NCBI RefSeq assembly: GCF_040081985.1
Contig: NZ_JBEBMH010000001.1
Location: 434,001-498,000, forward strand
Reading direction: 5' to 3'
Length of the DNA: 64,000 bases
Source of the DNA: Kumtagia yinganensis
GTDB taxonomy: Bacteria; Pseudomonadota; Alphaproteobacteria; Rhizobiales; Rhizobiaceae
The translations under genes and the position numbers were made by a program. The notes under the pieces are model-generated. The model ran no database searches and was not told the origin of the DNA. It worked only from the letters and a program-made list of their open reading frames with translations. Numbering within the stretch: the stretch's first letter is position 1; every line of letters starts with the position of its first letter. This document shows positions 25,558 to 33,828 of this stretch, one piece after another.

Positions 25558-26434
25558 AGTGCACCTTCTTCTCCACATAGCGGAACTGGATGGCAGTCAG
25601 CGCGATCACGATGACCATCAGGATCACGCTCTGCGCCGCCGAATCGCCGAGCAGCAGGTTCAGTGCGCCGTCGCTGTAAACTTTGTAGACCAGCGTCTCG
25701 GTGGCCTTGCCGGGGCCGCCGCCGGTGACGGCGTGGATGATGCCGAATGTGTCGAAGAAGGCGTAGGTGGTGTTGATCACCAGCAGGAAGAAGGTCGTCG
25801 GCGCAAGCAGCGGGAAGACGATCGTCCAGAACCGCTTGTTCTCGCCGGCGCCGTCGATCGCTGCCGCCTCGATGAGGGATTTCGGGATCGCCTGCAGGCC
25901 GGCGACGAAGAACAGGAAGTTATAGCTGATCTGCTTCCAGGCGGCGGCCGTGACGATCAGGATCATCGCCTGGTTGCCGTTGAGCAGCGGGTCCCATGGG
26001 ATGCCCAGCCAACGCAGGCCGACCGCCAGGCTGCCGATCGACGGATTGAACAGGAACAGCCAGAGCATGCCGGCAATCGCCGGAGCTACCGCGTAGGGCC
26101 AGATCATCAGCGTGCGGTAGAAGCCGCGGCCCTTGATCACCTTGTCGACCATGACCGCCAGCAGCAGCGCCACGGACATGGCGACGAAGGCGGTCGACAC
26201 CGAGAAGATCACGGTCACCTTCAGCGAGTTGAGATAGTTCGGGTCGGCAAGCACCTTTTCGAAATTGGCGAACCAGACGAATTTCGAGCGCAGCCCGAAC
26301 GGGTCCTCGCGCAGCATCGACTGCTGCAGTGCCTGGCCGGCCGGCCAGTAGAAGAAGACAAGCGTGATGGCGAGCTGCGGCGCCAGCAGCAGGTAGGGCA
26401 GGAATTTGTTGGGGAAGGTTACGCGCGGGGTCAT
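25550..26434 (-). CDS. ugpA: sn-Glycerol-3-phosphate ABC transporter permease
   Basis: Inner-membrane permease of 294 aa. It begins with a cytosolic segment and membrane helix (LAITLVFFYWPAGQALQQSM), carries the UgpA-like REDPFGLRSKFVWFANFEKV loop, and has the EAA loop SLIEAAAIDGAGENKRFWTI. The region AVTGGGPGKATETLVYKVYS is typical of sugar-phosphate permeases. It heads the ugpAEC part of the operon and is separated from ugpB by a large inverted repeat. Confidence 0.9.
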   Translation of the reverse strand: MTPRVTFPNKFLPYLLLAPQLAITLVFFYWPAGQALQQSMLREDPFGLRSKFVWFANFEKVLADPNYLNSLKVTVIFSVSTAFVAMSVALLLAVMVDKVIKGRGFYRTLMIWPYAVAPAIAGMLWLFLFNPSIGSLAVGLRWLGIPWDPLLNGNQAMILIVTAAAWKQISYNFLFFVAGLQAIPKSLIEAAAIDGAGENKRFWTIVFPLLAPTTFFLLVINTTYAFFDTFGIIHAVTGGGPGKATETLVYKVYSDGALNLLLGDSAAQSVILMVIVIALTAIQFRYVEKKVHYD

Positions 26435-26464
26435 GAAGAACTATCCCGCAGCCGCGCGCAATCA

Positions 26465-26615
26465 CCCCCCTCTGTCCTGCCGGACATCTTCCCCTCAAGG
26501 GGGGAGATCGACAGCATCAATGGGGTGCGAACCAGACCGTTTGTGATGTGCGAAAGCCTTCGCGCCAGCCAATCTCCCCCCTTGAGAGGGAGATGTCCGG
26601 CAGGACAGAGGGGGG
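26465..26615. repeat. Large inverted repeat between ugpB and ugpA
   Basis: Two 44-bp arms, 26465-26508 and 26572-26615, are near-perfect inverted copies containing CCTGCCGGACATCT and TCAAGGGGGGAGAT segments. Each arm also has internal TCTCCCC/GGGGAGA-type dyads. The same CTGCCGG motif is in the smaller palindrome at 7786-7833. Between ugpB and ugpA it probably stabilises the upstream ugpB mRNA or attenuates the permease genes, as REP sequences do in malE-malF. Confidence 0.85.
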
Positions 26616-26647
26616 CGATTTCGCTCACGCTCCCAGGCTCAGGGTGC

Positions 26648-27946
26648 TCAATTCCCCAGCGCTTCCTTGATCGCCGCGTTGCCGCGCGACACGGCGTTGT
26701 CGAGCGCTTGCTGGGCGGTCTGTTCGCCGGCCAGCATCTTCTCGTATTCCTCGTTCATGATGTCGCGGACCTGCGGCAGGTTGGCGAGACGCACGCCCTT
26801 GGAATTCTCGGTCGGGGCCTTGCCAAGCATCTGCTTGATCGGGATCTCGCGGGCGGGGTTCTTGTCGTAAAAACCGTCGGCCTTGGTCTTCTCATAGGCG
26901 GCCATGGTCACCGGCAGATAACCCGACACCTGGTGCAGGCGGGCCTGGATTTCGGTCTGCGACAGGAAGTTGAAGAACGCCGCGACGCCCTTGTACTCCT
27001 CGTCCGACTTGCCGGCGAACACCCACAGCGAGGCGCCGCCGGGGATCGTGTTCTGCGATTCGGTGTCGTAGGGCAGCGAGCCGGTGCCAAAATTCATGCC
27101 CGACTTCACCACGTCGCCGAGACCGCCCGACGATTCGGTGAAGATGCCGCATTCGCCGGCGAGGAAGATCTGCTTGGCCTCGGAGGTGCGGCCGCCATAT
27201 TTGAAGGTGCCGTCCTTGGCGAGGTCGGCCAGCGCCTGGAAATGCTTCACGAAGGGTTCCGCGTTGATCTTCAGTTCAACGTCGAGCGAGGCGATGCCGT
27301 TCTCGTTGGTGCCCCACTGGTAGTTGTTCCAGGCGGCGAAGTTTTCGGTGTGGATCCAGGTCAGCCAGGTTGAGGTGAGGCCGCAGGGGGCAGCGCCGCT
27401 CGACTTGATCTTCTTGGCGGCGTCCCAGACCTCGTTCCAGGTCTTGGGCGGGTTGTCGACGTCGAGGCCGGCCTTCGCGAAAATGTCCTTGTTGTAATAG
27501 AGGATCGGCGAGGACGAATTGTAGGGGAAGGACAGCATGGTGCCGTCCGGCTTCGAATAATAGGAGACGATGCCGGGCAGGTACTGGCTCTTGTCGAACG
27601 GCGTGCCGCCCATCGACAGGATCTCTGCGACCGGCTTGATGGCGCCTTCGGCGGCCATCATCGTGCCGGTGCCGGCGTCGAACACCTGCATGATCGCCGG
27701 CGGCTGCTTGGCGCGGAAGGCGGCGATGCCGGCGTTCAGCGTCTCGGGATAGGTGCCCTTGAACACCGGCACGATCTTGTAGTCGCTCTGGCTCTCATTG
27801 AATTCCTTGGAAAGCGTTTCCACGACCTCGTTGTTGGCGCCGGTCATGGCGTGCCACCAGGAGATCTCGGTCACAGCGAAGGACGAGGTGGTGGAAAGCA
27901 ATGTGAAGGCGAGGCCGAATCCGGCCGCCAAGCCGCTGAATTTCAT
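26648..27946 (-). CDS. ugpB: sn-Glycerol-3-phosphate ABC transporter substrate-binding protein
   Basis: Periplasmic binding protein of 432 aa. A Sec signal occupies the first ~25 residues (MKFSGLAAGFGLAFTLLSTT, cleaved near SSFAVTE). The mature protein starts EISWWHAMTGANNEVVETL and includes the UgpB hallmarks VFKGTYPETLNAGIAAFRAK and YNSSSPILYYNKDIF. The ATG at 27946 follows GGGAGTG. It is first gene of ugpBAEC. In other proteobacteria ugp is phosphate-starvation controlled, but no convincing Pho box was found upstream. Confidence 0.92.
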   Translation of the reverse strand: MKFSGLAAGFGLAFTLLSTTSSFAVTEISWWHAMTGANNEVVETLSKEFNESQSDYKIVPVFKGTYPETLNAGIAAFRAKQPPAIMQVFDAGTGTMMAAEGAIKPVAEILSMGGTPFDKSQYLPGIVSYYSKPDGTMLSFPYNSSSPILYYNKDIFAKAGLDVDNPPKTWNEVWDAAKKIKSSGAAPCGLTSTWLTWIHTENFAAWNNYQWGTNENGIASLDVELKINAEPFVKHFQALADLAKDGTFKYGGRTSEAKQIFLAGECGIFTESSGGLGDVVKSGMNFGTGSLPYDTESQNTIPGGASLWVFAGKSDEEYKGVAAFFNFLSQTEIQARLHQVSGYLPVTMAAYEKTKADGFYDKNPAREIPIKQMLGKAPTENSKGVRLANLPQVRDIMNEEYEKMLAGEQTAQQALDNAVSRGNAAIKEALGN

Positions 27947-28609
27947 CGTGTTCACTCCCAATTTTCGTTGGCGAAGGTTTGAGGTTCGCAAACGGCAGTA
28001 TCGACTGATTGTGACAGCCGGACAACGGTTTTTTCGCCATCCGTTTGCCGACTAATTGTTTAGATCCGCCGGGGTGGACTTTGGAAGAACCGTGCCTAAA
28101 AACCCGGCACACTTCGTCGTTGCCACGCTGCGGAGAACCGCCCTGGCCATTGCATGGAAACTCCCGTTCGGGAGGGTGGGAAGCGGGGCACGCGGCCGAG
28201 CCTCTCAAAGTTTTTGTACGTGGCGCGAACCGCGCGCCCCGCCGGCGTGCTTGCCCGACCGCTGATACCGCCCACTCGATCCGGGGCGCGTCGTCGCGAT
28301 CTGGGGCCCGGGCGTAAAGGCTCTCGCCAGGCCACGCACCGTTACGCGGCCATCCCGGCACCGTCGCTCTCCCCTGATACCCGGTGCGCACCAGGTTTCC
28401 CGCGAGAGCGATGCGGGTGAGTATAAGGGAGGCGGAAAAAGCGGGGACGGAAAGCGATCGGAAGAATTTCCGGTAATAACGATATCAAAGGCTTGTACGA
28501 GATTCGCAAAAAATCGGCCGATTCCATCCCCTTTTCTGGGCGTATGGCGCAGATAACTATCCACAGACCTTAATTGGCGCGACCAGTTATCCGCGCCGGG
28601 GCATCGGCC
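27947..28609. other. Long non-coding spacer upstream of ugpB
   Basis: About 660 bp without a gene I can support. It should contain the ugpB promoter near 27950-28050. The middle part (about 28080-28440) is very GC-rich with several small dyads, for example GGTGCGCACC near 28382 and CCCGC/GCGGG just after it. The right part (28440-28580) is less GC-rich. Short open frames here lack ribosome sites and recognisable motifs. It shows no tRNA, riboswitch or known ncRNA signature. Confidence 0.5.
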
Positions 28610-29101
28610 TCACCCCGTCTCCAAATCGCCGGGCTGCGGCGGGGCGATCGGCGTGAACAGGGCGCGGTCGGGCTTGATGTCGAGCAGGGGCGTGCCGTCG
28701 AGGCAGTCCAGGCCGCGCACCAGCACGACGCCGTTTTCCACGCCGACCAGCGTGGCGATCGACGTGCCGATCGGATTGGGCCGCGCCGGCGAGCGCAATG
28801 AAAACGTGCCGCGCGCGCTGCCGTCATTGGCCGGGCTCTGCAAAACCAGGTCGCGGCGCGACAGGTGCAGCCAGTACAGCACCTCCAGCCGTTCGAACTG
28901 TTCGACACTGTCGAGCGCCTGCCACCACGGCTCGAATATCTCGATCCGGCAGACTGGACCGTCGGCACGACCCTGGCGCGGCGTCATCATGCGCGAGGTC
29001 CAGGGTGTGCGGATCAGGCCGATGAACACCAGCCCGGCGTCGGTCGCCGGCGGCGGATCGACCGCGACCTCGCCGTACCGGATCTCGTTCTCGCGGACCA
29101 T
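28610..29101 (-). CDS. TrmO/TsaA-like (VirR family) methyltransferase
   Basis: Protein of 163 aa of the UPF0066 family, whose characterised member TrmO methylates N6-threonylcarbamoyladenosine at position 37 of tRNA using S-adenosylmethionine. Typical features are GLVFIGLIRTPW near residue 25, the central LRSPARPNPIGTSIATLVG signature at about 101-119, and GLDCLDGTPLLDIKP. Length agrees with the single-domain form. It is followed on the same strand by no gene; the molbindin gene lies 8 bp upstream, so the two are probably cotranscribed. The tRNA substrate is inferred from family knowledge. Confidence 0.82.
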   Translation of the reverse strand: MVRENEIRYGEVAVDPPPATDAGLVFIGLIRTPWTSRMMTPRQGRADGPVCRIEIFEPWWQALDSVEQFERLEVLYWLHLSRRDLVLQSPANDGSARGTFSLRSPARPNPIGTSIATLVGVENGVVLVRGLDCLDGTPLLDIKPDRALFTPIAPPQPGDLETG

Positions 29102-29109
29102 GCGGCGGC

Positions 29110-29316
29110 TCAGTCGACAGCCACCATCACATCCGACGCCTTGACCACGGCATGGGCCTGCTTGCCCACTTCGAGGCCCAGATCGTCCACGGCGGCATTG
29201 GTGATCGACGCGGTCACCACCGTCCCGCCGACATCGATGCGCACATGCGCGGTGGTGGCGCCTTTGGTGACTTCGACGACCTTGCCTTTGAGGATGTTAC
29301 GGGCGCTGATCTTCAT
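29110..29316 (-). CDS. mop: Molbindin (Mop-type molybdate-binding protein)
   Basis: Single-domain TOBE/Mop protein of 68 aa that binds molybdate oligomerically in the cytoplasm for storage or homeostasis. The sequence MKISARNILKGKVVEVTKG and the end VGKQAHAVVKASDVMVAVD match the family. The ATG at 29316 follows AGGAG with 8-nt spacing. It is divergent from modABC, with a candidate Mo-box between, so co-regulation by molybdate is likely. No full-length ModE gene is visible in the window. Confidence 0.9.
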   Translation of the reverse strand: MKISARNILKGKVVEVTKGATTAHVRIDVGGTVVTASITNAAVDDLGLEVGKQAHAVVKASDVMVAVD

Positions 29317-29462
29317 GGTTTTCACTCCTTGGACGATTGTGCATGCGCCGGCAGGGCGCCCGCGCGTTGTATCATGGCGGCGCGTTTGGATGTTCGCAAA
29401 ATGTCGGATCTGCTGCAGAATTTGTTGTCTCCAAGCCCGCCGTCGGTTGCGCCGGGCCTAGC

Positions 29463-29486
29463 AGTTATGTTTGATTGAATATATCG
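29463..29486. promoter_or_regulatory. Candidate ModE box upstream of modA
   Basis: Half-sites AGTTATGTT (29463-29471) and AATATATCG (29478-29486) are separated by 6 bp and match the Mo-box consensus CGTTATATA-N6-TATATAACG at 13 of 18 positions. The site lies 51 bp upstream of modA in the mop-modABC divergent region. Repression by a ModE-type protein encoded elsewhere is inferred. Confidence 0.45.
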
Positions 29487-29537
29487 ATCACGCAGGCCGG
29501 TCGCGGAACGCGGCGGCGTCAACAGGGAGTTTGGTCT

Positions 29538-30329
29538 ATGGCACGGATGGGCATGCGGCTTCTGGCGGCCGCCGGGGTTTCGGCGATGGTTCTGGCGGCG
29601 CCGGCCGCCTTGGCGGCGGAGAGCCTGACGGTGTTCGCCGCCGCCAGCCTCAAGAACGCGCTCGACAACGTCAACACCGCCTGCGAAGCCGATGTCGGCG
29701 AGAAGGCGACGATCTCCTATGCCGCGAGTTCGGCGCTCGCCAAGCAGATCGAGGAGGGCGCGCCGGCCGACGTGTTCATCTCGGCGGACCTCGCCTGGAT
29801 GAAATACCTTTCCGACAAGAAGCTGACCAAGCCGGATACCGAAGTGCGCCTGCTCGGCAATCGAATCGTGCTGGTCGCGCCGGCCGATTCCGCCGCAGCC
29901 ACCGAGATCGCGCCGAATTTCGACCTCGCGAAACTGGTCGGCGACGGAAAGCTCGCCATGGCCAATGTCGATTCGGTGCCGGCCGGCAAATACGGCAAGG
30001 CGGCGCTTGAAAAGCTCGGCGTCTGGGGTTCGGTCGAGGGCAAGGTGGCGCAGGCCGAGAACGTGCGCGCCGCCCTTGCATTGGTCTCCACGGGCGAGGC
30101 GCCGGTCGGCATCGTCTACCAGACGGATGCGGCGGCCGACAAAAAGGTCAAGATCGTCGGCACCTTCCCCGAGGATTCGCACCCGCCGATCATCTATCCG
30201 GTGGCGCAGACCGCCGAATCGAAGGACGCCGAGACGCCGGCCTTCCTGAAATGCCTGCAGTCGGACAAGGCCAGGGGCCTTTTCGAGGAGCAGGGTTTTA
30301 CCGTATTGGTGCCGCCAGCCTCGAACTGA
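29538..30329 (+). CDS. modA: Molybdate ABC transporter substrate-binding protein
   Basis: Periplasmic molybdate/tungstate-binding protein of 263 aa. A Sec signal (RLLAAAGVSAMVLAAPAALA) precedes ESLTVFAAASLKNALDNV, the first oxyanion-binding segment. Further family motifs are ISYAASSALAKQIEEGAPAD, VFISADLAWM, and VSTGEAPVGIVYQTDA. The ATG at 29538 follows AGGGAG. It leads the modABC operon. Confidence 0.95.
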   Translation: MARMGMRLLAAAGVSAMVLAAPAALAAESLTVFAAASLKNALDNVNTACEADVGEKATISYAASSALAKQIEEGAPADVFISADLAWMKYLSDKKLTKPDTEVRLLGNRIVLVAPADSAAATEIAPNFDLAKLVGDGKLAMANVDSVPAGKYGKAALEKLGVWGSVEGKVAQAENVRAALALVSTGEAPVGIVYQTDAAADKKVKIVGTFPEDSHPPIIYPVAQTAESKDAETPAFLKCLQSDKARGLFEEQGFTVLVPPASN

Positions 30330-30346
30330 TTTCGACTGGATCGTGA

Positions 30347-31051
30347 ATGGAGTGGCTGCATCTCAGCCCCGATGAGTGGAACGCGGTCCGGCTCTCCATA
30401 AAGGTCTCGACCTGGGCGACGGTGGTGGCGCTGCCATTCGGCATCGCCATTGCCTACGCGCTTGCCCGGCGCGAGTTCTGGGGCAAGGCGCTGCTCAACG
30501 GCATCGTGCACCTGCCGCTGATCCTGCCGCCGGTGGTGACGGGCTACCTGCTGCTCATCACCTTCGGCCGGCGCGGCCCTGTCGGGTCGCTTTTGGACCA
30601 GTATTTCGGGATCGTCTTTTCTTTCCGCTGGACGGGTGCGGCGCTTGCCTGCGGCGTCATGGCCTTTCCGCTGATGGTGCGGGCGATCCGCCTGTCGATC
30701 GAGGCGGTCGACAAAAAACTCGAGGCGGCCGCCGGAACGCTCGGCGCAAATCCCCTCTGGGTGTTCGCCACCATCACCCTGCCGCTGATCCTGCCCGGCA
30801 TCATCGCCGGCATGATCCTGTCCTTTGCGAAAGCCATGGGCGAGTTCGGCGCGACCATCACCTTCGTCTCCAACATTCCGGGCGAGACGCAGACCTTGCC
30901 GTCGGCCATCTATACTTTTACCCAGGTGCCGGGCGGCGATTTGGGCGCGCTCAGGCTGACGCTGGTCTCGATCGTGATCGCCATGGCGGCGCTGGTCGCT
31001 TCCGAGGTGCTGGCGCGGCGTGTCAGCCGGCGGCTGGATATCGAGGGATGA
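30347..31051 (+). CDS. modB: Molybdate ABC transporter permease
   Basis: Inner-membrane permease of 234 aa. It shows LPLILPPVVTGYLLLITFGR, the EAA loop KKLEAAAGTLGANPLWVF, and the ModB-typical AKAMGEFGATITFVSNIPGE. It starts 17 bp after modA and is followed after 58 bp by modC. Forms the channel for molybdate entry. Confidence 0.95.
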   Translation: MEWLHLSPDEWNAVRLSIKVSTWATVVALPFGIAIAYALARREFWGKALLNGIVHLPLILPPVVTGYLLLITFGRRGPVGSLLDQYFGIVFSFRWTGAALACGVMAFPLMVRAIRLSIEAVDKKLEAAAGTLGANPLWVFATITLPLILPGIIAGMILSFAKAMGEFGATITFVSNIPGETQTLPSAIYTFTQVPGGDLGALRLTLVSIVIAMAALVASEVLARRVSRRLDIEG

Positions 31052-31109
31052 GGGTGGGTTCTTCCCCGTTCGCGTTTTCCTGGGTTGGTGTTCCAGCGAG
31101 GCGGGACAG

Positions 31110-32231
31110 ATGACCCTCTCCGTCCGCATCCGCCACAGGCAAGGCGATTTCCTGCTCGACGCGGCGTTCGAGAGCGCCGGCCGGCTGACCGCGCTGTTCG
31201 GGCCGTCCGGCTCGGGAAAGACCTCGCTGATCAACATGATCGGCGGGCTGGTGCGCCCCGGGAGCGGGCGCATCGAGGCGGACGGGCGTCTGCTGGTCGA
31301 CACCGACGCCCGAATCTTCGTGCCGAAACACCGCCGACGCATCGGCTATGTGTTTCAAGACGCGCGGCTGTTTCCGCATATGAGCGTAGCGCAAAATCTC
31401 GGTTACGGCCGCTTCTTCACACCCGGCGCTGAACGCTATGCGGATTTTTCGGGCGTGGTCGATCTGCTCGGCATCGGCCATCTCCTGACCCGCAAGCCGG
31501 CTTCGCTGTCGGGCGGCGAAAAGCAGCGCGTGGCGATCGGCCGGGCGCTGATCGCCAGCCCGAAACTGATCCTGATGGACGAGCCTTTGGCCTCGCTCGA
31601 CGAGGCGCGCAAGGCCGAGATCATGCCCTATATCGAGCGGCTGCGCGACGAGACGAAGATCCCGATCGTTTATGTCAGCCATTCGGTCGGGGAGGTGGCG
31701 CGGCTCGCCACGGATGTCGTCGTGCTTTCAGCCGGCAAGGTAAAGGCCAGCGGCCCGGCCGCCGACATTCTTGCACGCTTCGACATCCTGCCCGAGGAAC
31801 AGCGCTCCGAGGCCGGCGCGATGGTCGATCTGACCGTCGCGGGACAGGAAGAGGGTTTTGGACTGACCGTTCTGCACTCCGCGGGCGGCGAGTGGCGGCT
31901 GCCGCGCATCGACGCGCCGGCGGGCGCCAAAATCCGCGCGCGGGTCAGGGCACGCGACGTCATGCTTTCGCTGGAGCGGCCCACCGGCATCAGCGCGCTC
32001 AACGTCCTGCCGGCAACAATTGCGGCGATCTCGATGGACGGCGAGCCCGATGCGCTGGTCTCGCTGGATTGCGGCGGCGACCGGCTCGCCGCCCGCATCA
32101 CCCGCCGCTCCGTCGAAATGCTCGGCCTCGCCGACGGCGGCGAGGTGTTCGCGGTGATCAAGGCTGTGACGTTCGACCGGGGCAGCGTCGGAGGTCCTTC
32201 GAGGCTCGCCAACGATCTGTCTACGTTATAA
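31110..32231 (+). CDS. modC: Molybdate ABC transporter ATP-binding protein
   Basis: ATPase of 373 aa. Walker A is GPSGSGKTS, the Q-loop lies in YVFQDARLFPHM, the signature LSGGEKQRVAIGRAL, Walker B LILMDEPLASLD and the switch VSHSVGEVARLA. The C-terminal Mop/TOBE domain (LNVLPATIAAI to FAVIKAVTFD) probably senses or binds molybdate. The ATG at 31110 begins just before the first beta strand. Confidence 0.95.
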   Translation: MTLSVRIRHRQGDFLLDAAFESAGRLTALFGPSGSGKTSLINMIGGLVRPGSGRIEADGRLLVDTDARIFVPKHRRRIGYVFQDARLFPHMSVAQNLGYGRFFTPGAERYADFSGVVDLLGIGHLLTRKPASLSGGEKQRVAIGRALIASPKLILMDEPLASLDEARKAEIMPYIERLRDETKIPIVYVSHSVGEVARLATDVVVLSAGKVKASGPAADILARFDILPEEQRSEAGAMVDLTVAGQEEGFGLTVLHSAGGEWRLPRIDAPAGAKIRARVRARDVMLSLERPTGISALNVLPATIAAISMDGEPDALVSLDCGGDRLAARITRRSVEMLGLADGGEVFAVIKAVTFDRGSVGGPSRLANDLSTL

Positions 32232-32241
32232 TTGACCCTCG

Positions 32242-32261
32242 CCTGAGGTTCGCACCTCAGG
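32242..32261 (+). terminator. Stem-loop after modC
   Basis: CCTGAGG (32242-32248) and CCTCAGG (32255-32261) form a perfect 7-bp stem with a 6-nt TTCGCA loop, 10 bp after the modC stop. No T-run follows, so it may be a Rho-dependent or processing hairpin. Confidence 0.45.
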
Positions 32262-32317
32262 ATGAGAGAGGTCGGCGCACCGTCGCTTATTTATAGCGCA
32301 GCGTCGCCAATTCTCTC

Positions 32318-32670
32318 CTAGTAGTAAAAGCGCTCCTCAACGATCCTGCCGTCCTTGACGGTATAGAGCCCGACCTCGTCCATCGCACGCGCTCGCCTGT
32401 CGCCTTGAGCGTAATCTCCATCTGGAAACGGACGGCGAATTGGTCGCCGTTGACATAGGGGCCCTCGACGGAGCCGCCATGGACTTCGTGGTTGTCGCGC
32501 CACCAGTCGCTTTTCTGCTTGACGGCTTCCTTGCCGTTGCAGACCGCCATCGGGCCCTCCATGGCTTCGTAGCTTACGATGGTGTCGGCATTGTATTTTT
32601 CGGCGGCGCCCTCGTGGTCGTTCCGCTTGAGAAGGTCGGTGAAATCCCGGGCAAGTTCGGCGGTGGTCAT
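32318..32670 (-). pseudogene. SnoaL-like (NTF2-fold) protein gene with a -1 frameshift
   Basis: The 5' part from ATG 32670 encodes MTTAELARDFTDLLKRNDHE and continues to FQMEITLKATGER, which is a typical SnoaL/NTF2-like domain. After about position 32388 the frame turns into unrelated residues ending at 32287, whereas the neighbouring frame continues the family sequence as AMDEVGLYTVKDGRIVEERF and stops at 32318. Adding one C after the GAGCGC codons would restore a ~117-aa protein. It is therefore a recent single-base deletion or a sequencing error. Function is unknown; NTF2-fold proteins often bind small hydrophobic ligands. Confidence 0.75.
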
Positions 32671-32782
32671 GAGCGTTTTCCCTTTGCGTGAAGTGGCTAT
32701 GCCTACCCTAATTTGAGTATACCACTGACGCCTCGACGAGAACATGACAGCAGCCTGCCACCTGCCAAATCCGGCAGGAGGC

Positions 32783-33733
32783 TCATGCGCCCCAGACGAC
32801 CGCCTGCTCGTGCCGCTTGATCAGATGTTTCAGGTTCTCGAAGCTTTTTCCGACATGGGCGGCAAAGGCATCCACCGCCGGTGCGCGCGGCGTGTCGGAC
32901 AATCTCAGCAGCCCCAGAGCCCGCTCCGGCTGCGGAAAGTCGAAAGGCAGCGCGGTGATCGCCCGGTCCTTGCGCAGCGCAAAGACCACGCTGTGCGGCA
33001 GAACGGTCAGCGCGTCGGTGGCCTTCATGTAGTTGACGACGCTGAGCGGCGATCCGCCGGAATAGCGGACGCGGATTTCCGTGACGCCCAGCCACAGCAG
33101 GATGCGGTGCAGGTCCGACAGCAGCGGACTGCCGGGCGGCGGCGAAATCCATGGATAGGCGACCAGGTCGGCGGCGCGGATCTTCCGCTTCATCAGCAGC
33201 GGGTGGGTCGCGCCGCACGCGATCACGTTGCGGGCGGGCAGGATCTCCTGGAAGGTCAGGCCCGACCCTTCGTCCAGAATGTCGATCGGGCAGACGCCGA
33301 TGTCGATACGGTCCGACAGCAGCGCCGCACTGAGATCGGGCAGGTAGCCGTAGGTCTGGTCGATGCGGATGTCCGGATGCATCTGCTGGAATTCCGCGAT
33401 CATGCCGGCGATCAGTGCGTCCATGAAAAACGGCACGCCGCCCAGCCGCACCACGCCTGCCTGACCCTGGCGGAAATCCGCCACCAGTTCCGACGCCTTT
33501 CGCGACGCGGCGAGCATGACCTGGCCGTGGTCGGCCAGCGCTCGGCCGAGCGAGGTCGGCTCCAGCGGCCGGCGCCCTTTGTGGAACAGCGCTTCGCCGA
33601 GGCGTTTTTCCAGCATGGCGAGCGTACGGGAAACCGCCGGCTGGGTCAGTCCCAGCAGCGCGGCGCCCTCGGTGACGCTGCCGGTCTGGACGACGGCCGC
33701 GAGTTGCACGAGATGGCGTTCGTCGAGTTTCAT
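32783..33733 (-). CDS. LysR family transcriptional regulator
   Basis: Regulator of 316 aa. The N-terminal HTH includes LVQLAAVVQTGSVTEGAALL and GLTQPAVSRTLAMLEKRLGE (residues about 8-47), followed by the co-inducer domain. It is divergent from the first intradiol dioxygenase gene with a 95-bp gap containing the AT-rich dyad-like ATATGGTATAT at 33738-33748, suitable for LysR binding. It most likely activates the aromatic ring-cleavage operon in response to the substrate or an intermediate such as hydroxyquinol or maleylacetate. This role is inferred from position. Confidence 0.93.
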   Translation of the reverse strand: MKLDERHLVQLAAVVQTGSVTEGAALLGLTQPAVSRTLAMLEKRLGEALFHKGRRPLEPTSLGRALADHGQVMLAASRKASELVADFRQGQAGVVRLGGVPFFMDALIAGMIAEFQQMHPDIRIDQTYGYLPDLSAALLSDRIDIGVCPIDILDEGSGLTFQEILPARNVIACGATHPLLMKRKIRAADLVAYPWISPPPGSPLLSDLHRILLWLGVTEIRVRYSGGSPLSVVNYMKATDALTVLPHSVVFALRKDRAITALPFDFPQPERALGLLRLSDTPRAPAVDAFAAHVGKSFENLKHLIKRHEQAVVWGA

Positions 33734-33828
33734 AACGATATGGTATATTAACTCCGCATAAAATCATCAGGCAATCGCAACGCCGGTGTTAGCTTGTTTT
33801 CGACAAGGCGAAGACCTTGGGAGGAAAC

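Noticed and set aside
27998..28017. Possible Pho box upstream of ugpB (CTGTCAC on the minus strand at 28011-28017)
   Set aside because: Only one 7-bp half-site matches; the expected second half-site 4 bp further matches at 2 of 7 positions.
27795..28391. Open frames in the ugpB upstream spacer
   Set aside because: No ribosome site, no motifs, overlap with ugpB or with one another, and a codon pattern typical of chance frames.
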